Assembly (NCBI RefSeq): GCF_014203425.1
Contig: NZ_JACHJC010000001.1
Coordinates: 4,676,001 to 4,740,000, forward strand
Origin: Micromonospora echinospora
GTDB taxonomy: Bacteria > Actinomycetota > Actinomycetes > Mycobacteriales > Micromonosporaceae
Length of the DNA stretch: 64,000 nt
Direction: 5' to 3'
The notes beneath the pieces are model-generated. The model was given only the letters and a program-made list of their open reading frames with translations, ran no database searches and was not told the DNA's origin. Positions 8,751 through 16,672 of this stretch are shown one piece after another. Positions within the stretch are counted from its first letter, which is position 1; the number at the start of each line of letters is the position of its first letter. The position numbers were made by a program, and so were the translations under genes.

Positions 8751-10031
8751 TCAGATGATCAGGTGGGTCCAGTAGGTGAGCCACACCGCGAACAACGCGC
8801 CCTGCAGCAGCGCCAGCGCGGCGGTGAGCCAGCCGTCGAGACCGGGCCGGCGGGCCCAGCGGGCCAGCACGAACGCGACCGGGAACGCGGCGAGCAGGTA
8901 GCGCAGGAGGCTCTTGTACACCGGCGGCCCCATCGACAGCGGCACCAGCACCACGACGAGCGTGTAGACCAGGTACGGCCAGTCGGCCCGGCGGCGCAGC
9001 CCGACGACCGCCACCACCAGTATCGCCACCGCGATCCAGACCCGCAGCGCGTCGGCCGAGTTGCCGCCGGTCAGCGCGGACACCGCCGTCGCGACCGGGT
9101 TCTGCAACCGGATCCCCCAGCCGGTCTCCTGCGTGTGCTGGTAGGCGAACCAGTCCCCGCTCTGCCAGCGGCAGAACGCCATGAACGTCAGCCAGCCCGC
9201 CGGGACCAGCACCAGCGGCCACCCCTCGCGCAGCAGGCGCGGCCACGCGCGGGGGCCGGCCCGCCAGCCGTGCTGGCGCAGCAGCACCAGCGCCAGCGGC
9301 GCCACCACGAGGAAGCCGACCGAGCGGCTCATCGCCAGGAAGTAGCCGACCACGCCGACGACCAGCCAGCGGCGTCGTTCGGCGTACCAGAAGGTGGCCA
9401 GCGCCAGACAGACGAACAGCGACTCGGTGAGCGCCGCCTGGAACAGGAACGCCGTCGGCAGGAGCAGCAGGTACCGGACCGCTCGCCGGCCGTCGGCCGG
9501 TCCCGCGCCGCCGAGCAGCCGGCCCCCCAGCCGGTACGCGAAGTAGAGCTGGAACAGCAGCGCCACGTTGCTGACCAGCAGCAGAGCCCAGGCGGTGTGC
9601 CCGCCGAGCAGCGGCGCGAGCGGCCGGGCCAGGAACGGATAGAGCAGCGGGAAGCCGAAGTCCGGCCACGGCCGGTCCAGCGGCAGCCGGGCCAGGTGCT
9701 CATAGAGGAACGAGTCCCAGGCGAACCAGAGCGAGAACCAGCGGTGCGACGAGATCGCGTCCTGCTGCTCCCGCATCCCGGTCTCGCCGGGCGGCGGCGC
9801 GCCGGGCACTCCGTCCCAGGCGGCCAGCACCAGCACGCCGAGCAGGCTGAGCACGAGCTTCGAGCCGACGAAGACGGCGAACACGAATCCCCACGGCTCG
9901 GGCAGCCGGCGGACGACCGGAGTCCTGCGCGACCACCACCGGGTACGCCCGGAGCGCGCCCCGTCGGCAGGGCCGGCCGCGCGGTCGGGTTCGGCCGCGC
10001 CGCCGGGATCGACCCGCCGCTCCTCCGCCAT
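8751..10031 (-). CDS. Polytopic mannosyltransferase (PIG-V/GT39-like)
   Basis: 426 residues from the ATG at 10031, which has GGGAG five bases upstream. There is a charged N-terminal tail of about 45 residues and then roughly ten hydrophobic segments. WFSLWFAWDSFLYEHLA (about 98-115) carries the W-D-x-x-x-Y motif in the first external loop that is typical of PIG-V-like and other polyprenyl-phosphate-sugar transferases. The C-terminal part (YKSLLRYLLAAFPVAFVLA) also fits. The likely role is adding mannose from polyprenyl-phosphomannose to a lipid or protein at the outer membrane face; donor and acceptor are inferred. It diverges from the FAD oxidoreductase. Confidence 0.8.
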   Translation of the reverse strand: MAEERRVDPGGAAEPDRAAGPADGARSGRTRWWSRRTPVVRRLPEPWGFVFAVFVGSKLVLSLLGVLVLAAWDGVPGAPPPGETGMREQQDAISSHRWFSLWFAWDSFLYEHLARLPLDRPWPDFGFPLLYPFLARPLAPLLGGHTAWALLLVSNVALLFQLYFAYRLGGRLLGGAGPADGRRAVRYLLLLPTAFLFQAALTESLFVCLALATFWYAERRRWLVVGVVGYFLAMSRSVGFLVVAPLALVLLRQHGWRAGPRAWPRLLREGWPLVLVPAGWLTFMAFCRWQSGDWFAYQHTQETGWGIRLQNPVATAVSALTGGNSADALRVWIAVAILVVAVVGLRRRADWPYLVYTLVVVLVPLSMGPPVYKSLLRYLLAAFPVAFVLARWARRPGLDGWLTAALALLQGALFAVWLTYWTHLII

Positions 10032-10101
10032 CGCGCTCCCACCGGTCCGCCCCTGGCCGACGTGCCCGGCCGGGAAACCCGGCCCGCATTCCCCATCCGG
10101 C

Positions 10102-10139
10102 CCCACCCACACCCGTCCGGCCCACCCACACCCGTCCGG
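10102..10139. repeat. 19-bp tandem duplication
   Basis: CCCACCCACACCCGTCCGG occurs twice without a gap (10102-10120 and 10121-10139), followed by a diverged third start. It lies just outside the 61-bp palindrome. Confidence 0.85.
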
Positions 10140-10154
10140 CCCGCCCGTGCCCGC

Positions 10155-10215
10155 GTCGATCATGAGGTTGGCGGCGACAAATCGGACACCGATCGCCGTC
10201 AACTTCATGATCGAC
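10155..10215. repeat. 61-bp palindromic element (GATCATGA type)
   Basis: Two 23-base arms, 10155-10177 and 10193-10215, pair with only two mismatches around a 15-base centre. Each outer end is GTCGATCATGA. From memory such GATCATGA/TTG palindromes recur in Micromonospora and Salinispora intergenic DNA, like REP elements. Only this copy is visible here. Confidence 0.8.
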
Positions 10216-10368
10216 AGGGCCGGGCCGGGGGCGGAGGGCGGGACGGGGTGGGGCGGGCGGTGAGAGGGGGCGGGCGGTGGGTCGGTGCGGGCGCGCAGGT
10301 GAGGACGCCGGCAGGACGGGTATGCGCCGTGCCGCATCGGGAAGCTGGCGGCGGGGGGCGCGGACGGC

Positions 10369-11844
10369 ATGGGTGACGGCGACGGAACCGTGATCATCGG
10401 GGCGGGGCCGGCCGGGTTGACCGCCGCGTACGAGCTGCTGCGGCACGGCGAGCCGGTCCGGGTCTACGAGGCCGACGACGTGGTGGGCGGGATCAGCCGG
10501 ACCGTGGAGCGCGACGGCTGGCGCTTCGACATCGGCGGGCACCGCTTCTTCACCAAGGTGTCCCGGGTCGAGGACTTCTGGCACGAGATCCTGCCGGACG
10601 AGGACTTCCTGCTCCGGCCGCGGATGAGCCGCATCTACTACCGCGGGGCGCTGTTCGACTATCCGCTCAGCGCCGGCAATGCGCTGCGCAACCTCGGCCT
10701 GCTGGAGGCGGCGCGCTGTCTGGCCTCGTACGGCCGGGCCCGGCTGCGCCCGCCTAAGGACCAGTCGCACTTCGAGGGGTGGGTGTCGGCCCGGTTCGGC
10801 TGGCGGCTCTACTCGATCTTCTTCAAGACGTACACGGAGAAGGTCTGGGGGATGCCGGCGGACCAGTTGCAGGCCGACTGGGCGGCCCAGCGGATCAAGA
10901 ACCTGTCGCTGGCGACCGCGATGCGCAACGCGCTGCTGCCCCGGCGCGACCGCACGGACGTGACCAGCCTGATCGAGGAGTTCCAGTACCCGAAGCACGG
11001 CCCCGGGATGATGTGGGAGCGCTGCGCCGAGGAGGTCGGCCGGCGCGGCGGCACGGTACGCACCGGCGCCTGGGTGACCGAGGTGCGGCGGGACCCGGCG
11101 GCCCGGCGGGCGACAGCCGTGACGCTCGTCGACGCGGACGGCGAGCGGACCGAGCCCGCAGGTCATGTGATCTCCTCGATGCCGATCTCGGCGCTGGTGC
11201 GGGCGATGCGCCCGGAGGCGCCGCCCGAGGTGCGGGCCGCCGCCGACGACCTGCGGTACCGGGACTTCCTGACCGTCGCGCTCGTGGTGCCGGCGGAGTT
11301 CTCGTTCCCGGACAACTGGATCTACGTGCACGACCCGGCGGCGCGGGTGGGCCGGATCCAGAACTTCGGCTCCTGGTCGCCGTACCTGGTCAAGGACGGG
11401 CGGACCTGCCTGGGGCTGGAGTACTTCGTGTTCGAGGGCGACGAGATGTGGCGGACGCCGGACGCCGACCTGGTCGCGTTCGCCACCGCCGAGCTGGAGC
11501 GGCTGGGCCTGGTGAAGCCTGGCTGCGTGGAGGCCGGTTACGTGGTCCGGATGCCGAAGGCGTACCCGGTCTACGACGAGCGGTACCAGCGCAACGTCGA
11601 CGTGATCCGGGGCTGGCTGGCCGCGAACGTGCCGAACGTGCACCCGGTCGGGCGCAACGGCATGCACCGGTACAACAACGCCGACCACTCGATGCTGACG
11701 GCGATGCTGACCGCCGAGAACATCGCGCACGGCGCGGAGCACGACGTCTGGACCGTCAACGTGGAGCAGGACTACCACGAGCAGCGCAGCCCGTCGCGGC
11801 ACGGCACCGGCCGGGACGCGCCGGTCGTCCCGGCCCGGCGGTAA
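10369..11844 (+). CDS. FAD-dependent oxidoreductase, UDP-galactopyranose-mutase/amine-oxidase-like
   Basis: 491 residues. The N-terminal dinucleotide fold [17 protein letters not shown] (8-24), followed by the acidic FAD-ribose residue in [16 protein letters not shown] and by DIGGHRFF, is the pattern of UGM-like and protoporphyrinogen-oxidase-like flavoenzymes. Central [19 protein letters not shown] and C-terminal [19 protein letters not shown] complete the family picture. Members often act in glycan or carotenoid-like pathways, but the substrate here is unknown. The ATG at 10369 follows a G-rich ribosome site. The divergent mannosyltransferase hints at a shared envelope-glycan role (inference). 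Confidence 0.8.
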   Translation: MGDGDGTVIIGAGPAGLTAAYELLRHGEPVRVYEADDVVGGISRTVERDGWRFDIGGHRFFTKVSRVEDFWHEILPDEDFLLRPRMSRIYYRGALFDYPLSAGNALRNLGLLEAARCLASYGRARLRPPKDQSHFEGWVSARFGWRLYSIFFKTYTEKVWGMPADQLQADWAAQRIKNLSLATAMRNALLPRRDRTDVTSLIEEFQYPKHGPGMMWERCAEEVGRRGGTVRTGAWVTEVRRDPAARRATAVTLVDADGERTEPAGHVISSMPISALVRAMRPEAPPEVRAAADDLRYRDFLTVALVVPAEFSFPDNWIYVHDPAARVGRIQNFGSWSPYLVKDGRTCLGLEYFVFEGDEMWRTPDADLVAFATAELERLGLVKPGCVEAGYVVRMPKAYPVYDERYQRNVDVIRGWLAANVPNVHPVGRNGMHRYNNADHSMLTAMLTAENIAHGAEHDVWTVNVEQDYHEQRSPSRHGTGRDAPVVPARR

Positions 11845-11880
11845 GGCGCTGGGCGTGAGGGTGGTCATAACCGCTGGACG

Positions 11881-11894
11881 ACCGCCACGGCGGT
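11881..11894. terminator. Small hairpin after the FAD oxidoreductase
   Basis: ACCGCC-AC-GGCGGT, a 6-bp perfect inverted repeat 37 bases past the stop and about 20 bases before the riboswitch. It may end the upstream transcript or sit within the promoter spacer of the next operon. Confidence 0.35.
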
Positions 11895-11912
11895 GCTGCT
11901 AGCCTTCTGGGC

Positions 11913-12033
11913 AGGTCATGAGCGCCAGCGTCAAGCCCCGGCTCGCTGGCCGGCAACCCTCCTCCGCGGTGGGGTGCCCCGGGTGAAGACCAGGCACCGG
12001 CAGCCGCCGGTGCAAGCGTGGCCTGGCACCCAG
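11913..12033 (+). ncRNA. SAM-IV riboswitch
   Basis: The stretch from AGGTCATGAGCGCCAGCG through CAAGCCCCGGCT, GCTGGCCGGCAACCCTCC and GGGGTGCCCCGGGTGA to AGACC follows the SAM-IV aptamer consensus very closely, including the GGTC/GACC closing helix (11914 with about 11991). A following hairpin (GCACCGGC/GCCGGTGC, 11994-12013) and a pseudoknot-like tail are also present. SAM-IV aptamers bind S-adenosylmethionine and lower expression of sulfur amino-acid genes in actinobacteria. It precedes a leader peptide and an amino-acid ABC importer on the same strand. Confidence 0.92.
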
Positions 12034-12057
12034 GTCAGCACCAGACCAGGGAGACCG

Positions 12058-12183
12058 ATGTCCGTACCACCTTCCACCCCCTCCGGCGACGTCGCCGCGT
12101 ACCCGGCCCGCTTCGCGCTGGTCAAGCGCCGCCACGTCGACCTGATGCGGGTGTGCAGCGACGCCTGTCGCCTCGCGCGCTGA
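12058..12183 (+). CDS. Cysteine-containing leader peptide
   Basis: 41 residues from the ATG at 12058, preceded by GGGAG. The C-terminal part RRHVDLMRVCSDACRLAR matches the actinobacterial putative-leader-peptide pattern (R-H-V-D-L-x-R-V-x-S-x-x-C-R) found ahead of sulfur-metabolism operons. Cys33 and Cys37 near the end would stall ribosomes when Cys-tRNA is short. It starts 25 bases after the SAM-IV aptamer and ends 109 bases before the importer's binding protein, so the two devices act in series. It is likely cis-acting rather than a functional protein. Confidence 0.8.
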   Translation: MSVPPSTPSGDVAAYPARFALVKRRHVDLMRVCSDACRLAR

Positions 12184-12219
12184 GCTAGCGCCAACCCCCT
12201 CTTCCCGATCCACCCTTCT

Positions 12220-12248
12220 CCGGCCCGGCCGTCTGTCCGGCGGGCCGG
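12220..12248 (+). promoter_or_regulatory. Possible attenuator hairpin behind the leader peptide
   Basis: CCGGCCCG (12220-12227) pairs with CGGGCCGG (12241-12248) across a 13-base loop, 36 bases past the leader stop. It could be the terminator or anti-terminator switched by ribosome stalling; no U-tract follows. Confidence 0.45.
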
Positions 12249-12292
12249 CGCCGACGCGCACCCCGCGCGTCCATCCACTCTGGAGAGACATC

Positions 12293-13147
12293 GTGCGTTT
12301 CCGTACCGTCCTGACCCGCGCCGTCGCCGTCGGCGCGGCGGCTCTGCTCGCCGTCACCGCGCTCACCGCCTGCGGCGGCGACGACACCGACGCGGCCGAC
12401 AACCCGTACGGCCTGCTCCAGCCCGGCGTGATCCGCGCCGGCACGCTCACCGACGCCCCGCCGAACGTCTTTCTCAAGGACGGCAAGTTCACCGGCTTCG
12501 ACAACGAGCTGCTGCGTGCCGTGGCCGGCAAGGTCGGCCTGAAGGTGGAGTTCGTCGGCACCGACTTCTCCGCCCTGCTCTCCCAGGTCAACAGTGGCAA
12601 GTTCGACGTGGGCAGCTCCTCGATCACGATCACCGAGGCCCGGAAGAAGACTGTGGACTTCGGCAACGGCTACGACTTCGGCTACTTCGGCCTGGACGTG
12701 CCGGCCGGCTCCGCGCTCACCGGCTTCGACCAGCTCGCCGGCAAGCGCGTGGTGGTGGTGCAGGGCACCGTGCAGGACGACTACGCCACCAGGCAGAACC
12801 TCGACCCGGTGCGCGTGCCCGACTACAACAGCGCGATCAACCAGCTCAAGGCCGGCACCGCGGACGCCTGGATCGCCCCGGCGGAGATCGGCGACAAGTC
12901 CGCCGCGGACAGCAACGGCAAGATCAAGGTCGCGGCGAAGCAGCTCAGCCCCACCCCGACCGCGTTCGCGGTGGCGAAGGGCAACGACAAGCTGCGTGAG
13001 GCGCTGAACAAGGGCCTGGACGAGGTGATCGCCGACGGCACCTGGACCCGCCTGCAGGCGGAGTACTACCCGGGGCGGCCCGTCCCGGCCGACTTCAAGC
13101 CCGGCAGCGGGTCGGTCGCGGCGCCGGCGCCGTCGGCCGCCTCCTGA
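12293..13147 (+). CDS. Polar amino-acid ABC importer, binding lipoprotein
   Basis: 284 residues from a GTG with GGAGAG eight bases before it. The signal peptide ends in a lipobox (ALTAC, Cys27), so it is a membrane-anchored extracytoplasmic protein. [45 protein letters not shown] and the hinge strand [15 protein letters not shown] are hallmarks of family 3 solute-binding proteins for polar amino acids. Control by a SAM-IV aptamer and a Cys leader peptide points to cystine, cysteine or methionine as ligand (inference). The C-terminal tail is low-complexity Ala/Pro/Ser. Confidence 0.88.
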   Translation: MRFRTVLTRAVAVGAAALLAVTALTACGGDDTDAADNPYGLLQPGVIRAGTLTDAPPNVFLKDGKFTGFDNELLRAVAGKVGLKVEFVGTDFSALLSQVNSGKFDVGSSSITITEARKKTVDFGNGYDFGYFGLDVPAGSALTGFDQLAGKRVVVVQGTVQDDYATRQNLDPVRVPDYNSAINQLKAGTADAWIAPAEIGDKSAADSNGKIKVAAKQLSPTPTAFAVAKGNDKLREALNKGLDEVIADGTWTRLQAEYYPGRPVPADFKPGSGSVAAPAPSAAS

Positions 13148-13185
13148 GCCGGTAACCGAGCACGAGCAGGGCGGACGGAGCGGAC

Positions 13186-13968
13186 ATGGACCCACTGAGC
13201 ACCCTCTGGGAGACGTTCTTCGACTGGGAGTCGATGCGCGAGGCGCTGCCCGAGATGGTGACCGTCGGGCTGCCCAACACGCTCACCCTGGCGGTCTCCG
13301 CCGCCCTGCTCGGCTCGGTGCTGGGCATGCTGCTGGCCGTCGCCGGCATCTCGCGTACCCGGTGGTTGCGGTGGCCGGCGCGGATCTACACCGACGTGTT
13401 CCGCGGCCTGCCGGCCGCGGCGACCATCCTGCTCATCGGCGTCGGCCTGGCGCCGCTGGGCATGCAGGTCTGGGGCCCGAACCCCTATCCGCTGGGCGTG
13501 CTGGCGCTGTCCTTGATCGCCGCCGCCTACCTCGGCGAGATCTTCCGGGCCGGCATCCAGAGCGTGGAGGCCGCCCAGCTGGAGGGCGCGCGGGCGCTCG
13601 GCTTCTCCTGGGGCGAGGCGATGCGCCTGGTGATCATTCCGCAGGGCGTACGCCGGGTGCTGCCCGCCTGGGTCAACCAGCTCATCTCGCTGATCAAGGA
13701 CTCCAGCCTGGTCTACTTCCTCGGCCTGCTGGCCAGCCAGCGGGAGCTGTTCCGGGTCGGGCAGGACTACGCGGCGAACACCGGCAACCAGTCCGCGCTG
13801 CTGCTGGCCGGGCTGTTCTACCTGACGCTGACCGTGCCGCTGACGCACGCGGTCAACTGGCTGGACCGGCGGCTGCGGCAGGGCCGCCCGGCCGCACCGC
13901 CCGAGCCCGAGCCCGAACCCGATGCCGAGCCGGTCGACCTCACCCCGTCCGGGAAGGACCCGCGATGA
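13186..13968 (+). CDS. Polar amino-acid ABC importer, permease
   Basis: 260 residues from the ATG at 13186. The N-terminal [20 protein letters not shown] and the loop [26 protein letters not shown], containing the EAA motif that contacts the ATPase, define the His/Glu/Gln family of amino-acid permeases. Five or so membrane segments lie between residues 25 and 235. It ends in an acidic Pro-Glu repeat ([10 protein letters not shown]) of unknown purpose. It follows the binding protein by 38 bases and overlaps the ATPase start by four, so subunit synthesis is coupled. Confidence 0.92.
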   Translation: MDPLSTLWETFFDWESMREALPEMVTVGLPNTLTLAVSAALLGSVLGMLLAVAGISRTRWLRWPARIYTDVFRGLPAAATILLIGVGLAPLGMQVWGPNPYPLGVLALSLIAAAYLGEIFRAGIQSVEAAQLEGARALGFSWGEAMRLVIIPQGVRRVLPAWVNQLISLIKDSSLVYFLGLLASQRELFRVGQDYAANTGNQSALLLAGLFYLTLTVPLTHAVNWLDRRLRQGRPAAPPEPEPEPDAEPVDLTPSGKDPR

Positions 13969-14702
13969 CCACCACCACCTCGGTCAGCCTGGCCGTCCGC
14001 GACGTGCACCTGGCCTTCGGCGCGCACCGCGTGCTGCGCGGCGCGGACCTGGACGTGGCGCGCGGTGGCGCCGCCTGCGTGATCGGCCCGTCCGGCTCCG
14101 GCAAGTCGACACTGCTGCGCACGATCAACCGGCTGATCGAGCCGGACCGTGGCGACGTGCTGCTGGACGGCCGCAGCGTGCTGCGCGACGACCCGGACGC
14201 GCTGCGCCAGCGCGTCGGCATGGTGTTCCAGCAGTTCAACCTCTTCCCGCACCTGAGCGTGCTGCGCAACGTCACGCTGGCGCTGCGCAAGTTGAAGAAG
14301 CTCGACGAGGACGAGGCGGTGGCGCTCGCCCGCGCCCAGCTCGACCTGGTCGGCCTGGCCGGCAAGGCCGATTCGCGGCCGGCGCAGCTGTCCGGCGGTC
14401 AGCAGCAGCGCGTGGCGATCGCGCGGGCGCTGGCGCTGCGCCCGCAGGTGATGCTCTTCGACGAGGCCACCAGCGCGCTGGACCCGGAGCTGGTCAAGGG
14501 CGTGCTCGCGGTGATGGCCGACCTCGCCGCGGCCGGCATGACGATGGTCGTGGTGACGCACGAGATGGGGTTCGCGCGCAGCGTCGCCGACACGGTGGCG
14601 TTCATGGACGCCGGGGTGGTGCTGGAGTCCGGCCCGCCGGAGGCGGTGTTCGAGGCGCCGGAGCACCCGCGGCTGCGACGCTTCCTGTCCCAGGTGCTCT
14701 GA
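13965..14702 (+). CDS. Polar amino-acid ABC importer, ATPase
   Basis: 245 residues. Walker [10 protein letters not shown] (about 42-50), Q-loop [16 protein letters not shown], signature LSGGQQQR (about 143-150), Walker B VMLFDEAT and the switch His in [10 protein letters not shown] are all intact and typical of GlnQ/HisP-type ATPases that energise amino-acid uptake. It is the last gene of the riboswitch-led operon. The next gene is convergent, 27 bases away, with no clear hairpin between them. Confidence 0.95.
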   Translation: MTTTTSVSLAVRDVHLAFGAHRVLRGADLDVARGGAACVIGPSGSGKSTLLRTINRLIEPDRGDVLLDGRSVLRDDPDALRQRVGMVFQQFNLFPHLSVLRNVTLALRKLKKLDEDEAVALARAQLDLVGLAGKADSRPAQLSGGQQQRVAIARALALRPQVMLFDEATSALDPELVKGVLAVMADLAAAGMTMVVVTHEMGFARSVADTVAFMDAGVVLESGPPEAVFEAPEHPRLRRFLSQVL

Positions 14703-14729
14703 CGCGCGCGGAAAGCTCGGAGCGCCCCC

Positions 14730-15650
14730 TCAGCCCTTCACCGCGCCGATCAGCACGCCCTTGACGAAGTGCCGCTGGATGAACGGATAGACGGCGACGA
14801 TCGGCGCGACGGTCAGCACCACGACCGCCATCTTGACCGCCTCGGTCGGCGGCATGGTCACCCCGCTGCTGCTGCCGGAGGTGTGCGGGGCCTGCCCGGC
14901 CAGCAGGTAGCTCTGGAGCACCCGCTGGATCGGGTACATGTCGTTGCGGTCGATGAACAGCAGCGCGTCGAACCAGACGTTCCAGTAGCTGACCGCGTAG
15001 AACAGGCCGACCACGGCGATCACCGCGCGGGACAGTGGCAGCACGATGCGCGCGAGCGTACGGAAGTCGCTCGCGCCGTCGATGCGGGCGCTGTCCAGCA
15101 GCTCCGACGGGATGCCCTGGAAGAACCCGCGCACCACGACCAGGTTGAACACGCTGATCGCCGGCGGCAGCACCAGCGCCCAGATGGTGTCCTTCAGACC
15201 CAGGCCGGTGACCACCAGATAGCGGGGCACCAGCGGCGGGTAGACCAGGAACGGGATCAGGAAGTACGCGAGCAGCCAGCGGTGCCCCAGCGAGCCGGGC
15301 CGGGACAGCCCGTACGCGGCGAGCACGGTGACCGTCAGCGCGATGGCGGTGCCGATCACTGTGACGAGCGTGCTGATCCACAGCGCCCGGGTCACCGCGC
15401 CACCGGCGAAGATGGTCTCGTACGCGGACGTGTCGACGCCCCGGGGCACGACCACCATGCCGCCGGCCCGGGCGATGGTCTCCCGGGAGGAGAGGCTGGT
15501 CACCAGGATCACCCAGAGCGGGAACAGCACGCCCGCCACCAGCACTGTGAACGCGACGGCCTTGAGCCCCTGCCCGAGCGGGGTGGGCGGCTCCTGCCAC
15601 ACCGGCCGGCGGCTTCGGTTGCCGGACGTCCGGCGGATGAGCGTGGTCAT
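14730..15650 (-). CDS. Oligosaccharide ABC importer, permease (LplC/YtcP-like)
   Basis: 306 residues from an ATG that overlaps the upstream permease stop. It has six membrane segments; the EAA-type loop reads SELLDSARIDGASDFRTLARIVLPLSRAV. The C-terminal QRHFVKGVLIGAVKG is the standard end of MalG-type carbohydrate permeases. The insertion DRNDMYPIQRVLQSYLLAG and overall similarity place it with LplC/YtcP transporters that import pectic or xylan-type oligosaccharides together with a large binding protein. It is the last gene of a three-gene operon. Confidence 0.9.
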   Translation of the reverse strand: MTTLIRRTSGNRSRRPVWQEPPTPLGQGLKAVAFTVLVAGVLFPLWVILVTSLSSRETIARAGGMVVVPRGVDTSAYETIFAGGAVTRALWISTLVTVIGTAIALTVTVLAAYGLSRPGSLGHRWLLAYFLIPFLVYPPLVPRYLVVTGLGLKDTIWALVLPPAISVFNLVVVRGFFQGIPSELLDSARIDGASDFRTLARIVLPLSRAVIAVVGLFYAVSYWNVWFDALLFIDRNDMYPIQRVLQSYLLAGQAPHTSGSSSGVTMPPTEAVKMAVVVLTVAPIVAVYPFIQRHFVKGVLIGAVKG

Positions 15651-16672
15651 GACTTCGAGTAGATCCCTCGTTCGCCGAGCATGTGCGCCACGCGGTTCGC
15701 GGCCAGGATCAGCACCAGCCCGATGACCGCCTTGAACAGACCGGCCGCGGCGCCGTACCCGTAGTTCCCGGTGGCGATGGAGAAGTGGTAGACGAAGGTG
15801 TCGAGCACCTCGGCGGCCTGCCGGCCGACGGCGTCGCGTTGCAGCAGGAACTGCTCGAAGCCGACCGAGAGCGCGTCGCCCAGGCGCAGGATGAGCAGCA
15901 GCACGATCACCGGGCGCAGGCCGGGCAGCGTGATGTGCCACAGCCGCCGCCACCGGCCGGCGCCGTCCGCGGCGGCGGCCTCGTAGAGGTTCTGGTCGAT
16001 GGTGGACAGCGCGGCCAGGAAGACGATGGTGCCCCAGCCGACGTCCTTCCACACCGCCTCGACGGTGACCAGCACGATGAACGTGTCCGGGTTGGTCATC
16101 ACGTTCCAGGGTTGCATCCCGGCTTCGCGCATGGTCTGGGCGAGCAGCCCCGCGCCGCCGAGCATCGCCACGAAGAACGTGACCACCAGCACCCAGCTGA
16201 AGAAGTGCGGCAGGTAGACGACGGTCTGGATGAGCCCGCGCAGCCGGCTGGACAGCAGGTTGTGCAGCCCGATGGCCAGCAGGATCGGCAGCGGGAAGAA
16301 GAAGACGAGCTGGAACGCGGTGATCGCCAGCGTGTTGCGGAACGCGTCCCAGAACGCCGGGTCGTCGAACAGCAGCTGGAACTGGCCGAAGCCGATCCAG
16401 TCGCTGTGCGCGAACGCCTGCCACGGGTTGTCGCCCAGGTAGGGGTTGTAGTCCTGGAACGCGATGATGTTGCCGGCGATCGGCAGGTAACTGAAGACCA
16501 GCAGGATTCCGAAGCCGGGCGCCACCATCGCGAGCAGTTGCCAGTCCCGGCGCAGCCGGGTGCGCAGCGGCACCCGGCGGCGGGACGGACGGCGGCGGGG
16601 CGGGCGGCCCGGTGGGGCCGGGGCGTCCGGCCGGGCCCGCTCGGGCCCGGCCAGGACGGCCGGCTCGCTCAT
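15647..16672 (-). CDS. Oligosaccharide ABC importer, permease (LplB/YteP-like)
   Basis: 341 residues. An N-terminal cytoplasmic tail of about 40 residues, rich in Pro and Arg, precedes six membrane segments. WQLLAMVAPGFGILLVFSYLPIAGNIIAFQDYNP and the EAA loop LYEAAAADGAGRWRRLWHITLPGL are characteristic of LplB/YteP permeases, partner of the LplC-type subunit encoded next. Both ends overlap neighbouring genes by four bases (16669-16672 and 15647-15650), showing tight translational coupling with the binding protein upstream. Confidence 0.9.
   Translation of the reverse strand: MSEPAVLAGPERARPDAPAPPGRPPRRRPSRRRVPLRTRLRRDWQLLAMVAPGFGILLVFSYLPIAGNIIAFQDYNPYLGDNPWQAFAHSDWIGFGQFQLLFDDPAFWDAFRNTLAITAFQLVFFFPLPILLAIGLHNLLSSRLRGLIQTVVYLPHFFSWVLVVTFFVAMLGGAGLLAQTMREAGMQPWNVMTNPDTFIVLVTVEAVWKDVGWGTIVFLAALSTIDQNLYEAAAADGAGRWRRLWHITLPGLRPVIVLLLILRLGDALSVGFEQFLLQRDAVGRQAAEVLDTFVYHFSIATGNYGYGAAAGLFKAVIGLVLILAANRVAHMLGERGIYSKS

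Larger units (their letters stand above)
10032..10368. other. Intergenic region with repeats, divergent promoters
   Basis: 337 bases between two divergent genes. It holds a 19-bp perfect tandem duplication (10102-10139), the 61-bp palindromic element (10155-10215) and G-rich sequence up to the ATG at 10369. I see no convincing -10/-35 pair and no open frame with normal codon use. Confidence 0.6.
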
